A stretch of 64,000 nt of DNA from MnTg04 sp964568075 (GCA_964568075.1 CAZMOM010000007.1:1-64000); one strand, 5' to 3'. Positions 41,739 through 51,728 are shown, counted from the first letter of the stretch. A program made the numbers and translations. The notes: generated by a model not told the origin, from the sequence alone.

Positions 41739-44216
41739 ATGATGGCTGTTATCTGGTTTTTTCTTTTCGTCGGCGTGGTTGGTTTTCTGACCTACGGACG
41801 AATTTCGCTGCCCTTGTCGACGGCAGTAATGGGCCTGCTCCTCGCAGCCTACAATTATTTTGGCAGCGGCGCCGTCCTCTGGTATGCCGTGCTGTGGGCC
41901 GTTTTCGGTGCGCTGGCTTTTCTCAACATCAAGGTATTACGCAGGCGATATCTCACCCGTCCCATGCTGGAATTCTATCGCAAGCTGGTTCCCAGTATGT
42001 CGGATACCGAACAGGAAGCGCTTGAAGCCGGGAACGTATGGTGGGAAGGAGAAATTTTTAGTGGCATGCCAGACTGGAGCAAATTGGCAAAATTGCCGCC
42101 GGCCAAACTTAGCAAGGAGGAACAGGCGTATATCGATGGTCCGGTCGAGGAGCTCTGCCGGATGCTCAACGACTGGCAGATTACGCACGAGCTGGGCGAT
42201 TTGCCTCCCGAGGTTTGGGAATTCATCAAGAAAAACGGGTTTTTCGCGATGATCATTCCGAAAAAGTATGGCGGTCTGGAGTTTTCCGCCTATGCCCATT
42301 CTCAGGTCCTTATCAAGATCGCCAGCGTATCCGCGACCGCAGTTTCCACGATCGCGGTACCAAATTCACTCGGTCCGGCGGAATTGCTCCTTCACTACGG
42401 AACCGATGATCAAAAGCAACGCTATCTTCCGGGCCTCGCCAGCGGAAAGGAAATACCATGCTTTGCGCTGACGAGCCCACGCGCCGGATCAGATGCAGCA
42501 TCCATTCCAGATTCGGGAGTCGTTTGCAAGGGTAAGTGGGAAGGCAAGGAAATAACAGGCCTCCTCCTCAACTGGGACAAGCGGTACATCACTCTGGCGC
42601 CGATCGCCACCGTGCTTGGGCTTGCCTTCAAAATGTACGACCCGGATCATCTGCTGGGAGACAAGGAAGACCTGGGTATAACGGCGGCCCTGATACCGAC
42701 CAGTACAGATGGGGTCGTTTTCGGGCGACGGCATTTGCCGCTCAACAATCCCTTTCAAAATGGTCCCACCAGCGGGAAAGACGTATTCGTTCCGCTCAAT
42801 TTTATCATCGGGGGCCCGGAAATGGCTGGCCAGGGATGGCGCATGCTGATGGAGCAGCTCGCCGTTGGCCGTTGTGTATCTCTGCCGTCGAACGCGACCG
42901 GCGGCGCCAAAGCGGCGGCATATGCCACCGGCGCTTACGCCAGAATTCGCCAGCAGTTCAATCTGCCGGTGGGACGTTTCGAAGGAGTCGGACAGGCCAT
43001 CGCCAGGCTGACGGGACTGACTTACATTATGGATGCCGGCCGCAGCGTTACGGCAGTAGCACTCGGTGAAGGCGCGAAACCCTCCGTCGCGTCCGCCATT
43101 TTGAAATATCACTGTACCGAGATGGGACGTATCGTCGCCAATGACGCGATGGACGTTCACGGCGGCAAGGGTGTTTGTCTGGGGCCGTCTAATTATCTCG
43201 CGAGAGGCTGGCAATCGGTGCCGATCGCGATCACCGTTGAAGGCGCAAACATACTGACCCGCAGCCTCATCATATTTGGACAGGGCGCAATTCGATGTCA
43301 CCCTTATGTGCTCAAGGAACTGCATGCCGCCAAGAACGAGGACCGCAAGGAAGGGCTGAAAGAATTTGACGACGCGTTGTTCGGCCATATCGGTTTTGCG
43401 CTCAGCAATGCGGTTCGCAGCGTCATCCTGGCCCTGACCAACGCACGCTACACCGATGTCCCGGCGGAAGGCTCTACTCGCCGGTATTACCAGCATATCA
43501 ATCGGTACAGTGCCGCCTTCGCACTCGCAGCGGACTGGGCGATGCTGACACTGGGCGGTGATCTGAAAAAACGGGAGCTGTTGTCAGCACGCCTGGGCGA
43601 TGTGCTCAGCTCCGCTTTCCTCGCGTCGATGGTGCTGAAACACTATGAGAATCAGGGCAGACCGGCGGAGGATTTGCCAATCGTCGAATGGGCCTGTCGG
43701 CACCTGCTTTATTCCGCTCAGGAACAATTGCACGGCTTTTTGAGAAATTTTCCGAATCGCACCGTCGCATTTTTTCTACGGCTGCTGGTTTTCCCTCGTG
43801 GACTGACCTACAACGCGCCGAGTGACCAGCTTGGCAACAAAGTGGTTAAATTGATGATCAGTCCGAGTATGGCCAGGGAGCGAGTTAGCCACGGAGCCTA
43901 CAAAACGGCCGATCCGGGTAAGCCTCTGGGTATGCTGCAAAAGACGATGGAAATGGCGGTTGCCGCGGAACCGGTCGAAAACATACTCAAGAAAGCCGTT
44001 CGCAATGGCAAAGTCACGTCACCGCACCCGCTGGCACAGATCGACGAGGCAGTGGCAGCCGGTGTCCTGAGTGAAGATCAGGGCGAAGTATTGCGCAAGT
44101 TGGATGCCGCGGTCATGGAAGTGGTCAAGGTTGACGATTTTGAATCCCACGAATTAGGGACCCTGACCTCCGCTGAAGACGCCGCCCTGGACCCGCCGGC
44201 GGACGCTGTAGCCTGA
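41739..44216 (+). CDS. fadE: Acyl-CoA dehydrogenase FadE
   Basis: 825 aa, matching the long gammaproteobacterial FadE that starts beta-oxidation by FAD-dependent dehydrogenation of acyl-CoA. Two or three N-terminal hydrophobic segments (residues about 2-62) anchor it to the inner membrane. FALTSPRAGSDAASIPDSG and the C-terminal half VEGANILTRSLIIFGQGAIR are family blocks; the C-terminal about 250 residues (DUF1974) are also present (HLLYSAQEQLHGFLRNFPNR). A lone gene; no FadR-like site was recognised in the 214 bases upstream. Confidence 0.95.
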   Translation: MMAVIWFFLFVGVVGFLTYGRISLPLSTAVMGLLLAAYNYFGSGAVLWYAVLWAVFGALAFLNIKVLRRRYLTRPMLEFYRKLVPSMSDTEQEALEAGNVWWEGEIFSGMPDWSKLAKLPPAKLSKEEQAYIDGPVEELCRMLNDWQITHELGDLPPEVWEFIKKNGFFAMIIPKKYGGLEFSAYAHSQVLIKIASVSATAVSTIAVPNSLGPAELLLHYGTDDQKQRYLPGLASGKEIPCFALTSPRAGSDAASIPDSGVVCKGKWEGKEITGLLLNWDKRYITLAPIATVLGLAFKMYDPDHLLGDKEDLGITAALIPTSTDGVVFGRRHLPLNNPFQNGPTSGKDVFVPLNFIIGGPEMAGQGWRMLMEQLAVGRCVSLPSNATGGAKAAAYATGAYARIRQQFNLPVGRFEGVGQAIARLTGLTYIMDAGRSVTAVALGEGAKPSVASAILKYHCTEMGRIVANDAMDVHGGKGVCLGPSNYLARGWQSVPIAITVEGANILTRSLIIFGQGAIRCHPYVLKELHAAKNEDRKEGLKEFDDALFGHIGFALSNAVRSVILALTNARYTDVPAEGSTRRYYQHINRYSAAFALAADWAMLTLGGDLKKRELLSARLGDVLSSAFLASMVLKHYENQGRPAEDLPIVEWACRHLLYSAQEQLHGFLRNFPNRTVAFFLRLLVFPRGLTYNAPSDQLGNKVVKLMISPSMARERVSHGAYKTADPGKPLGMLQKTMEMAVAAEPVENILKKAVRNGKVTSPHPLAQIDEAVAAGVLSEDQGEVLRKLDAAVMEVVKVDDFESHELGTLTSAEDAALDPPADAVA

Positions 44217-44243
44217 AAAGTCCGCTGTTCGTGAGCGATTGAA

Positions 44244-45794
44244 TTGCGACCCGGCAGCAAACAACTGATCTACGAGGTCAACCTGGAGCTGGATCCCGGC
44301 ATCCAGGATGAGTACGACCAGTGGCTGGAAGACCATGTTGGGGAAATGCTGGCTCTGCCCGGATTTTTGTCCGCGGACATTTCTGTTGTCGCGCCTGACG
44401 CCGAGCGACCAGACGACCGGCCTCGCCGGTGTGTCCGTTACGTTGTCGCGAGTCGCGAAGCGCTGGATGATTATTTTCGGGATCAGGCGCCCCGAATGCG
44501 TGCGCTGGGTGCGGAAAAGTTCGGCGATCGGTTTCAGGCGACCCGCCGGGTCATAGAGCATCGGACCCAAGTCAGGTCGGAGGATGCGTATGCGGAGTCG
44601 CCGCTTTGTCCTAACTGCGATACTCCGCTGAGTGGCCAGTATTGCTGGCAGTGCGGTCAACGATCCCGTGTTCGTCTTATTACTTTGTGGGAATTGCTCA
44701 GCGACGCAATAGGCGATCTTTTTGAGCTGGATTCCCGTTTGTGGCGCAGCATCGTGCCATTACTTTTCCGGCCCGGCCAACTGACCAGCGATTACCTGGC
44801 AGGAAGGCGCGCGCGTTATATGCCCCCGTTCAGAATGTATCTGGTTCTGAGCATCCTGTTTTTTCTCGTCTGGAACGTGAATTCGGACGATTTCAATATC
44901 GGCGCCGATATTGACTCTGAAAGTCCGGGTCACGGCGAGCTGGCCGCGGTCGGCGTAATCAACGACAGACTCGCTGAACTGGAGAAACTGCAAGTTGAAA
45001 ATCCGAATCCCGAACGGCAAGAAAGCATCGATCATCTGGGAGAAACTTTGGCCAGGCTCGATTCGATATCGACAGACAGACACACCCTCCTGGTCTTTGG
45101 CGGTGGGGTAGCAGACCCGGGAACTGATAGCGACGAAATCGACGCGTTCTCGGGTGCATCTCCGTATGGCGAAGAACCGGAGCAGGCAAGCGACTCATCA
45201 ATGGACGCATTGAACGATGTGTCCCCAGTGATTACCGACGAGGGAGCAGCGGAATCCACAAAGAATAGCGATGACTGGCATTGCGATGAGATCGAGTATG
45301 ACGTCGGCTGGGACTGGTTGAACCAGTGGATCGGTGCCCATCGGATCAAGGCGGCCTGCCGGAAAATGGAGAAAGACCAGGGAAATTCCTTCGGTAAGGC
45401 CATGCTGAATAATCTGCCCGCAATGATGTTTATATTTCTGCCGCTGCTTGCGCTTGCATTGAAAGTTTTTTATCTCGGTAGTGGGCGATATTACGTAGAG
45501 CACCTTCTTTTCACCGTGCATTATCATGCGTTTTTCTTCCTGATCGTTACGATTACGATTCTGGTGCACTCATTCCAGGAATTCTTTTATTTACCGGACT
45601 GGCTCGTTGGAATTTTCACCGCGGTGGTCGTTTTCTATATTCAGCCTGTCTACTTATACAAGGCTTTGCGACGCGTATACGAGCAAGGTCATATCGTAAC
45701 ATCGATAAAATGGATGCTGCTGAGCATTACTTATGTCGCCGCGCTGACAGCGACGATGCTGGCGACTGTAGTCTATACTGCGTTGACGCTTTAA
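44244..45794 (+). CDS. DUF4286-DUF3667 fusion membrane protein
   Basis: 516 aa, starting at a TTG. Residues 1-108 are a DUF4286-like alpha-beta domain (IYEVNLELDPGIQDEYDQWL, RYVVASREALDDYF). Then a zinc ribbon, C122-x2-C125 and C134-x2-C137 (CPNCDTPLSGQYCWQCGQ), and the DUF3667 membrane part: LFELDSRLWRSIVPLLFRPG, RMYLVLSILFFLVW, a long acidic, probably extracytoplasmic, insert (about 210-360), and four more helices. Roles of both domains are unknown. The two parts are normally separate genes. Confidence 0.82.
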   Translation: MRPGSKQLIYEVNLELDPGIQDEYDQWLEDHVGEMLALPGFLSADISVVAPDAERPDDRPRRCVRYVVASREALDDYFRDQAPRMRALGAEKFGDRFQATRRVIEHRTQVRSEDAYAESPLCPNCDTPLSGQYCWQCGQRSRVRLITLWELLSDAIGDLFELDSRLWRSIVPLLFRPGQLTSDYLAGRRARYMPPFRMYLVLSILFFLVWNVNSDDFNIGADIDSESPGHGELAAVGVINDRLAELEKLQVENPNPERQESIDHLGETLARLDSISTDRHTLLVFGGGVADPGTDSDEIDAFSGASPYGEEPEQASDSSMDALNDVSPVITDEGAAESTKNSDDWHCDEIEYDVGWDWLNQWIGAHRIKAACRKMEKDQGNSFGKAMLNNLPAMMFIFLPLLALALKVFYLGSGRYYVEHLLFTVHYHAFFFLIVTITILVHSFQEFFYLPDWLVGIFTAVVVFYIQPVYLYKALRRVYEQGHIVTSIKWMLLSITYVAALTATMLATVVYTALTL

Positions 45795-45825
45795 CAAGCG
45801 GACCGTAACACTGTCGGGGGTTTGT

Positions 45826-46248
45826 ATGAATATCAAGATTGTCACTCTGACGCTGTTTTCATTTTTCGGGACCACGCTATTGTTCGCCGTCGATCTGACT
45901 CCGGCGCCGGCTGGCGCGGCCGTAAGGATCATTTCCCCCGCAGACAGCGAAATAACGGAGAGTCCCGTCACAATCGTCTTCGGACTCTCGGGTATGGGTG
46001 TAGCGCCGGCAGGCATTGACAAAGCGGCCACCGGCCATCACCACCTGATTATTGACGAGTCATTACCGGCGTTGGATCAGCCCATCCCGTCGAGCGAGAA
46101 TTACCGGCATTTCGGCGGCGGTCAGACCGAGGTTACGCTCGACCTGAAACCCGGCGACCATACATTGCAACTTTTGCTAGGCGACCAGAATCATATTCCC
46201 CATGCTCCGGCCATCTACTCGGAAATCATCCGGATCCGGGTCAGGTAA
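45826..46248 (+). CDS. DUF4399-family exported protein
   Basis: 140 aa with a signal peptide (to about residue 21). The mature part begins VRIISPADSEITESPVTIVFGL, holds ATGHHHLIIDESL with three histidines, and ends with GQTEVTLDLKPGDHTLQLLLGDQNHIPH, all marks of DUF4399, a small periplasmic beta protein of unknown role; the histidine-rich turn suggests a metal site. Its last 47 bases overlap the annotated start of the DinB gene. Confidence 0.85.
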   Translation: MNIKIVTLTLFSFFGTTLLFAVDLTPAPAGAAVRIISPADSEITESPVTIVFGLSGMGVAPAGIDKAATGHHHLIIDESLPALDQPIPSSENYRHFGGGQTEVTLDLKPGDHTLQLLLGDQNHIPHAPAIYSEIIRIRVR

Positions 46249-47416
46249 TACGCTGACCGCACGCCATATCCTGCATGTCGACATGGATGCGTTTTATGCA
46301 TCCGTTGAACAACTGGATAATCCGGCACTAGAAAACAAACCGGTGCTGGTCGGTGGCTCGGGGCCGCGTGGCGTAGTGGCGGCAGCCAGTTATCAGGCCA
46401 GAGCATTCGGTGTCGGTTCGGCTATGCCGATGCGCCAGGCCTTGCTCTTGTGTCCCGACGCCGAGGTCGTACGACCACGAATTTTCCGCTACCAGCAGGT
46501 TTCAAAAATCATTTTCTCGGTGTTCAAGGAGATTACTCCAATTATTGAAGGGCTCTCTTTGGACGAAGCGTTTCTGGATATAAGCGAAAAAGTTCCTGCT
46601 CAGGGCTCGTCGTCGGACATTGCCCGTCGCGTAAAACAGAGAATTCTCGAAGATACCGGCCTGACTGCGTCAGTGGGCATCGGCCCGAACAAACTTGTCG
46701 CCAAAATTGCGTCCGATCTCGAGAAACCCGATGGTCTGTGTGAAGTGCTTCCGGAGAAAACGCGTGCGACGCTGGACCCTCTCCCCATTGAAAAGCTTTT
46801 CGGTATTGGCCCGAAGACAGCTGCCCGTCTCCGTGAGGCCTCGGTAAAAACCTTCCGGGATCTGCGAACTGCAAATGATTCAGTACTGGTTCCTGTTTTT
46901 GGCCGGTTCGCTCAGCGCATGCGAGAGCGTGCCGCCGGAGTCGACCAGCGCCCGGTCGGAGAAGACAGCCAGGATAAATCGGTCAGCGCAGAGGAGACGT
47001 TTGACCGTGACATCGGTGACCGACATCTGCTCAACAGGAAGCTTCTGGGGATGACGGAACGAATCGCCGAAAAGATCCGGCGCAATGGCTGGGTTGCCAG
47101 TCAGATCGGAATCAAATTACGCCTTCCCAACTTTACGACGCTGACCCGGCAGAGGAGTTTCCACCCGCCAAGCAACAGCTGCCGTGAACTCCAGCTGATT
47201 GTCGGTGAACTGCTGGATAAATGGCTTACGGCACACCCAGGTGCCAAACTCAGGCTGTTGGGCGTTGGCGTGTCCGGCCTGGGCGAAAACAATCAGCTGG
47301 AGTTGTTCGCCGATGAAAGGCCCGCCAAAAACCGAAAAGTGGACGAGCTTTTAGGAGAAGTCTCGGAGAAATTCGGCGCTGCTGCGTTGCGGCGCGGTCA
47401 TAATGCGGACGAGTAA
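46202..47416 (+). CDS. dinB: DNA polymerase IV (Y family)
   Basis: 404 aa from the only ATG, which overlaps the previous gene by 47 bases and lacks a ribosome site; a CTG at 46253 with AGGT upstream would also fit, as conserved homology begins at ARHILHVDMDAFYASVEQ. Catalytic acidic residues: D in VDMDAF and DE in LSLDEAF. GIGPNKLVAKIASDLEKPDG and FGIGPKTAARL are thumb/HhH blocks. Near the end, QLELF is a beta-clamp-binding motif. It does error-prone lesion bypass. No LexA box was seen upstream of the DUF4399 gene. Confidence 0.93.
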   Translation: MLRPSTRKSSGSGSGNTLTARHILHVDMDAFYASVEQLDNPALENKPVLVGGSGPRGVVAAASYQARAFGVGSAMPMRQALLLCPDAEVVRPRIFRYQQVSKIIFSVFKEITPIIEGLSLDEAFLDISEKVPAQGSSSDIARRVKQRILEDTGLTASVGIGPNKLVAKIASDLEKPDGLCEVLPEKTRATLDPLPIEKLFGIGPKTAARLREASVKTFRDLRTANDSVLVPVFGRFAQRMRERAAGVDQRPVGEDSQDKSVSAEETFDRDIGDRHLLNRKLLGMTERIAEKIRRNGWVASQIGIKLRLPNFTTLTRQRSFHPPSNSCRELQLIVGELLDKWLTAHPGAKLRLLGVGVSGLGENNQLELFADERPAKNRKVDELLGEVSEKFGAAALRRGHNADE

Positions 47417-47503
47417 ATCGCTCCTGCCCTTGTCTGAGGACCGGACATACGGGCATCATCGGTGTCGGGCGCCAGACAGAAGACGCCGTAACGCGTACAA
47501 GAC

Positions 47504-49138
47504 ATGTACACCAGTTTTTTTGGCTTAAGCGAGAAACCATTCTCCATCACGCCGGATCCCAGGTACCTGTACCTGAGCGGGCGGCATGCAGATGCGCTGG
47601 CTCACCTTCTATACGGGATCACTGAAAGCGGTGGATTCACTCAGCTAACCGGTGAAGTGGGGACAGGTAAGACCACGCTGCTCAGAAGCCTGCTCGAGCA
47701 ATTACCTAAAAATGTAGATGTCGCATTAATTGTAAACCCGAGGCTCGGGCCAGGGGACTTTCTAAAAACGATTTGCCAGGAGTTACGTGTTTCCGTATCC
47801 GGACAAAAGACAGACAAGGATTTCGCCGATGCACTAAACCTGCATTTACTTAGCGCTCACGCAGACGGGAGACGCGTCGTACTGATGGTCGATGAGGCGC
47901 AAAACCTTACGGTCGATGTGCTCGAACAGATCAGGTTGCTCACCAACCTCGAAACCAGCAAGCAAAAACTCCTGCAGATCATCCTGGTCGGCCAACCGGA
48001 ACTGAGGCAGCTGCTGTCTCGTAGCGATCTGCGACAACTTGCTCAGCGTATTACCGGAAGATTTCACCTAAAGGCGCTCGACAAAGGCGAGTCAGCAGCC
48101 TATCTGCAGCACCGCCTTAAGATAGCAGGCGTCACGAGTGAAATTTTCAGGGCATCGGCCGTCAGGGAGATATTCCGGCTGTCACACGGAATACCCCGCG
48201 TCATCAACGTAATTGCCGACCGTGCATTGCTGGGAGCTTACACGCGTGAACTCACAACAATCGACGCATCGTTAATTCGCGAGGCCGCGGCAGAAGTTCA
48301 CGGGCACCCATATCGTCCAGCCTGGTTTCGCTGGGCTGCTTCGATTTTGTTGCTTGGTGGAACTGCGGCACTTGCATTGGGGATGTCGCATTTGATCGAG
48401 CAGAACAAGCCGGACGGTGATGGGCATCAACCCATTCTGGAATCCCCCGTTCCTGCGGAATCGGCGGAGCGGTTGATTCTCGTCAAGAAACCGAATGCTG
48501 GCGACGAAAACCCCGCGGATGAGTTTCACTCGGTCTTGCAAAAACACTCAGCCTACACAGGGACCGACTCGGCTTTTGCTGCCCTGATCGGGCTGTGGGG
48601 GGGCAGCTATCTGGCCGGAGAGACGCCGGCCTGTCAGCAGATCGCTGCACAAGGACTGGAGTGTGTATTTCGGCGTGGATCCTGGGCGCATTTACGACAG
48701 CACAATCGCCCGGTCATACTCACGCTGCTGGATAATAACGGCATCGAACACCAGCTCGTACTGCGTTCGCTCGATGGGGGGCTCGCGGAACTGATCATTG
48801 GTGAGAACACCAGCAGTGCGTCGACCGACGCGTTGTCAAGATTCTGGTTTGGCGAGTACCTGCTGATCTGGCGACCGGTATCCATTGATGGAAGGACACT
48901 TTCCCTGGGCCTGCGTGGCGATGACATACGCTGGCTGAGGAGGAATCTCGACTTATTGAATGGCTACTCAACAGCTACCAACAACTCCGACGTTTTCGAT
49001 CAGGATTTACAGCAAACCGTCCGCGAATTTCAAAGTTCGAGGCGATTGCTGGTCGATGGCATCGCTGGAACGCAGACGCTGATAGCTCTGACAAGCGCGG
49101 TCGCTGAACCCGACACCCCGGTACTGATCAGGAATTAG
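47504..49138 (+). CDS. ExeA/GspA-type AAA ATPase with peptidoglycan-binding domain
   Basis: 544 aa. The cytoplasmic AAA domain opens with MYTSFFGLSEKPFSITPDPR, has Walker A GEVGTGKTTLL, Walker B VVLMVDEAQN, and DLRQLAQRITGRFHLKAL; one membrane helix (about 281-300) follows; a C-terminal cysteine-protease-like and PG-binding module (VREFQSSRRLLVDGIAGTQT) ends it. ExeA with ExeB/GspB inserts the type II secretion secretin through the wall. The helper gspB follows 3 bases later, but the T2SS machine is not in the window. Confidence 0.9.
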   Translation: MYTSFFGLSEKPFSITPDPRYLYLSGRHADALAHLLYGITESGGFTQLTGEVGTGKTTLLRSLLEQLPKNVDVALIVNPRLGPGDFLKTICQELRVSVSGQKTDKDFADALNLHLLSAHADGRRVVLMVDEAQNLTVDVLEQIRLLTNLETSKQKLLQIILVGQPELRQLLSRSDLRQLAQRITGRFHLKALDKGESAAYLQHRLKIAGVTSEIFRASAVREIFRLSHGIPRVINVIADRALLGAYTRELTTIDASLIREAAAEVHGHPYRPAWFRWAASILLLGGTAALALGMSHLIEQNKPDGDGHQPILESPVPAESAERLILVKKPNAGDENPADEFHSVLQKHSAYTGTDSAFAALIGLWGGSYLAGETPACQQIAAQGLECVFRRGSWAHLRQHNRPVILTLLDNNGIEHQLVLRSLDGGLAELIIGENTSSASTDALSRFWFGEYLLIWRPVSIDGRTLSLGLRGDDIRWLRRNLDLLNGYSTATNNSDVFDQDLQQTVREFQSSRRLLVDGIAGTQTLIALTSAVAEPDTPVLIRN

Positions 49139-49141
49139 GCG

Positions 49142-49885
49142 ATGTCGTTCATACTCGACGCTCTTCGAAAGTCGGAGACTCAAAACCAGAAACAACTGGG
49201 CCCTGGTTTTGCCAATGTCCGCCGCGGAAACGCCCGACGGTCGATGCCGGTATGGGTTCCATTACTTGCGCTGCTTTTGATCGTTAACATCATCGCGCTG
49301 AGTGTCGCGTTCTGGCCTGACCCAGTGAAAAATGTGCCCCCCCTTATCGAATCAAATGATGCCGTTGCGATCGATGGCCCGGAAACTGAAACAGTTCCAG
49401 GCGGCGAGGCACAAACCCGGGGAGAAATTCGTCCTTTGTCGCGCGAGATTTCAAGGGGGCAGAGAGCGATCCCCGAATCGCCGATCGACATCCCCGCTGT
49501 CGATCAGAAAAATTCCGGTGGCAGCGTACAAGTGATGTCCGAAGAGGAAATGAATCTTTTTCTGCCGCCGGCGAAGGAAACGATTGGCGTTGCTGACGAT
49601 CAGCAAACAGGAACTGTTTCGGAACTGCTTGCGAACGAAATTACCGCCGTAGAGTTGTTACCCGATCTCGCGGAGTTGAGATTGAGGGGCATTCTAACGC
49701 TGCCGAAGTTGCACCTGGATGTTCACGTGTATAGCGAGACGCAGGCCGACCGGTTTGTCTTTGTCAATATGAAAAAATACCGCGAAGGAGATCGATTACG
49801 AGAGGGTCCGTTGCTGGAATCGATCACGCCACAGGGCGCGATCATGCAACATCAGGGGCAGCGCTTTGTGGTGATTCAGGATTAA
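49142..49885 (+). CDS. gspB: General secretion pathway protein GspB/ExeB
   Basis: 247 aa. The N-terminus MSFILDALRKSETQNQKQL is the GspB signature and precedes one membrane helix (about 39-58). A disordered periplasmic linker leads to the C-terminal GspB domain (LRLRGILTLPKLHLDVHVYS ... GDRLREGPLLESITPQGAI). It acts with the upstream ATPase to position the secretin. It is 3 bases from exeA and 4 bases from the next gene. Confidence 0.88.
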   Translation: MSFILDALRKSETQNQKQLGPGFANVRRGNARRSMPVWVPLLALLLIVNIIALSVAFWPDPVKNVPPLIESNDAVAIDGPETETVPGGEAQTRGEIRPLSREISRGQRAIPESPIDIPAVDQKNSGGSVQVMSEEEMNLFLPPAKETIGVADDQQTGTVSELLANEITAVELLPDLAELRLRGILTLPKLHLDVHVYSETQADRFVFVNMKKYREGDRLREGPLLESITPQGAIMQHQGQRFVVIQD

Positions 49886-49889
49886 TCCG

Positions 49890-51728
49890 ATGTCAGCTCG
49901 GGCGAACGGGATATTGCAGTCGGGCATTTCTATCCGCTATCTCGATGGCCGCAGAATCTCACGCGCTTTGCGCGCCGGAATGCAAAATGTTATCGCCGAC
50001 CAGGAAAGATTAAACCGAATCAATGTCTTTCCCGTTCCGGACGGCGATACCGGTACCAATATGGCGCTGACGATGCAATCCATGATCAGCGCTTTAAACC
50101 GGCAGGACCATACGCACATTGGACGGACACTGATCACCGCAGCCGACGCTGCACTGGATGGTGCACGGGGTAATTCCGGCGCGATCCTCGCACAGTTTTT
50201 CCAGGGCCTGTGCGACTCGGCGGCGCAGTGCAGGATATTGGATACCAGTCAGTTTTCGCGGGCCGTGAAGACAGGAGCCGAATACGCCGCACAGGCGCTG
50301 CAAAAACCGGTAGAGGGCACGATTCTTACCGTGGTGCGGGACTTTGCACATGCCGTGGCGGATTGGCACCGGAATCATCCAGCGGCGGACTTTATTGCTT
50401 TATTGACACGCGGGCTGGAGCAGGCCGAGCGATCGCTGGCCAACACGCCCAATCAACTCGAAGTGCTGCGCAGGGCGGGTGTGGTCGACGCCGGCGCCCA
50501 GGGCTTTGTTGATCTGTTGCAGGGCATTCATGATTTCGTCGGCTCCGGCTCGCTGAGGCAATCCTGGGACCTGCCGGACATCGAAGAGGACGAGAGCATG
50601 ATCAGCGCGGGCGAAGTTGAAGATCTCGAGTACCGCTTTTGCACCGAATGCATGGTGACCGGCGATGATATCGATCGGCGAAAACTTCGCGAACAATTGT
50701 CCGAACTCGGCGGCAGCATGGTCATTGCAGGAACCCACCGCAAGGTTAAAATTCATATCCACGTTAATAATCCGCAGCAGGTATTCGAAACGGCCGGTCG
50801 ACACGGTGAAGTCAGCGCGACCAAGGCAGACGATATGCATCGGCAGCAGGTTGCGGCCCACGCCGCCGGCAAGGTCGCCATTATTACGGACTCGGCCGCT
50901 GACATTCCCGATCAGCAATTCGAGGAACTGAACATACACATGGTGCCGGTCAGGTTGCATTTTGGGGAGCGGTCCTATCTCGATAAAGTAAGCATCACAG
51001 CCGACGAATTTCTCGCTCTTCTGGAAAACCACCCGGAACACCCACAAACTTCGCAACCGGCGCCGGGCGACTTTCGCCGGCAGTTTCAGTTCCTTGCCAG
51101 TCACTACTCCAGGGTCATATCGATCAGTGTGACCGGGGAAGGGAGCGGGACCTACCAAGCCGCTGTCGCTGCGGCTCAACGACTACAAAATGACTCGATA
51201 ATTTGTATCGACAGCCGGAATCTTTCGCTGGGTCAGGGGCTGGTCGCGATGTACGCGGCCGAGTGTGCGCAGGCCGGTTACGAAGGAGAGCAAATAATCG
51301 CCGCGATCAACGATATTATTCCGAAAACACGCTCATTCGCACTTCTTGGCGATATCGAGTACACCGTTCGAGGGGGTCGCGTTTCACCTCGCGTCAAGAG
51401 ACTGGCAGACGCCTTGCATATCTCGCCAGTCATCACCACCTCGCCAAAAGGCAAAGTGACTCTGGCCAGTTTTCTTCCCGGCCGGAAAAACCTGATCAGA
51501 AAGTTTTCGAGATTCGCCAGGCGGAAAATGGTGAAAGGAAAAAAGTACCGAATTGGTGTGGGACACGTCGGCAGTCCCGACAAAGCCAGACAACTTGCAG
51601 CAGAACTAATCGAATCCTGCCCCGATCTGCACTCGTATTTCATTACCGAAATCGGAAGTGCTATCGCCTGTCACGGCGGGGCCGGAACGCTCGCTGTTGC
51701 GATACAGGAATACGCAGCGCCACTCTAG
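49890..51728 (+). CDS. DAK2 (DhaL-like)-DegV fusion; likely fatty-acid kinase with lipid-binding domain
   Basis: 612 aa. Residues about 15-215 are a DhaL/DAK2 kinase domain (NVFPVPDGDTGTNMALTM, ARGNSGAILAQFFQGL; G-D-T-G-T-N binds the magnesium-ATP). A FakA-like middle region follows (YRFCTECMVTG, KVKIHIHVNNP). Residues about 325-610 are a DegV domain (VAIITDSAADIPDQQF, ISVTGEGSGTYQAAVAAAQR) which in Firmicutes FakB binds the fatty acid. In Firmicutes FakA and FakB are separate proteins; here they are one chain. It starts 4 bases after gspB. Confidence 0.88.
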   Translation: MSARANGILQSGISIRYLDGRRISRALRAGMQNVIADQERLNRINVFPVPDGDTGTNMALTMQSMISALNRQDHTHIGRTLITAADAALDGARGNSGAILAQFFQGLCDSAAQCRILDTSQFSRAVKTGAEYAAQALQKPVEGTILTVVRDFAHAVADWHRNHPAADFIALLTRGLEQAERSLANTPNQLEVLRRAGVVDAGAQGFVDLLQGIHDFVGSGSLRQSWDLPDIEEDESMISAGEVEDLEYRFCTECMVTGDDIDRRKLREQLSELGGSMVIAGTHRKVKIHIHVNNPQQVFETAGRHGEVSATKADDMHRQQVAAHAAGKVAIITDSAADIPDQQFEELNIHMVPVRLHFGERSYLDKVSITADEFLALLENHPEHPQTSQPAPGDFRRQFQFLASHYSRVISISVTGEGSGTYQAAVAAAQRLQNDSIICIDSRNLSLGQGLVAMYAAECAQAGYEGEQIIAAINDIIPKTRSFALLGDIEYTVRGGRVSPRVKRLADALHISPVITTSPKGKVTLASFLPGRKNLIRKFSRFARRKMVKGKKYRIGVGHVGSPDKARQLAAELIESCPDLHSYFITEIGSAIACHGGAGTLAVAIQEYAAPL

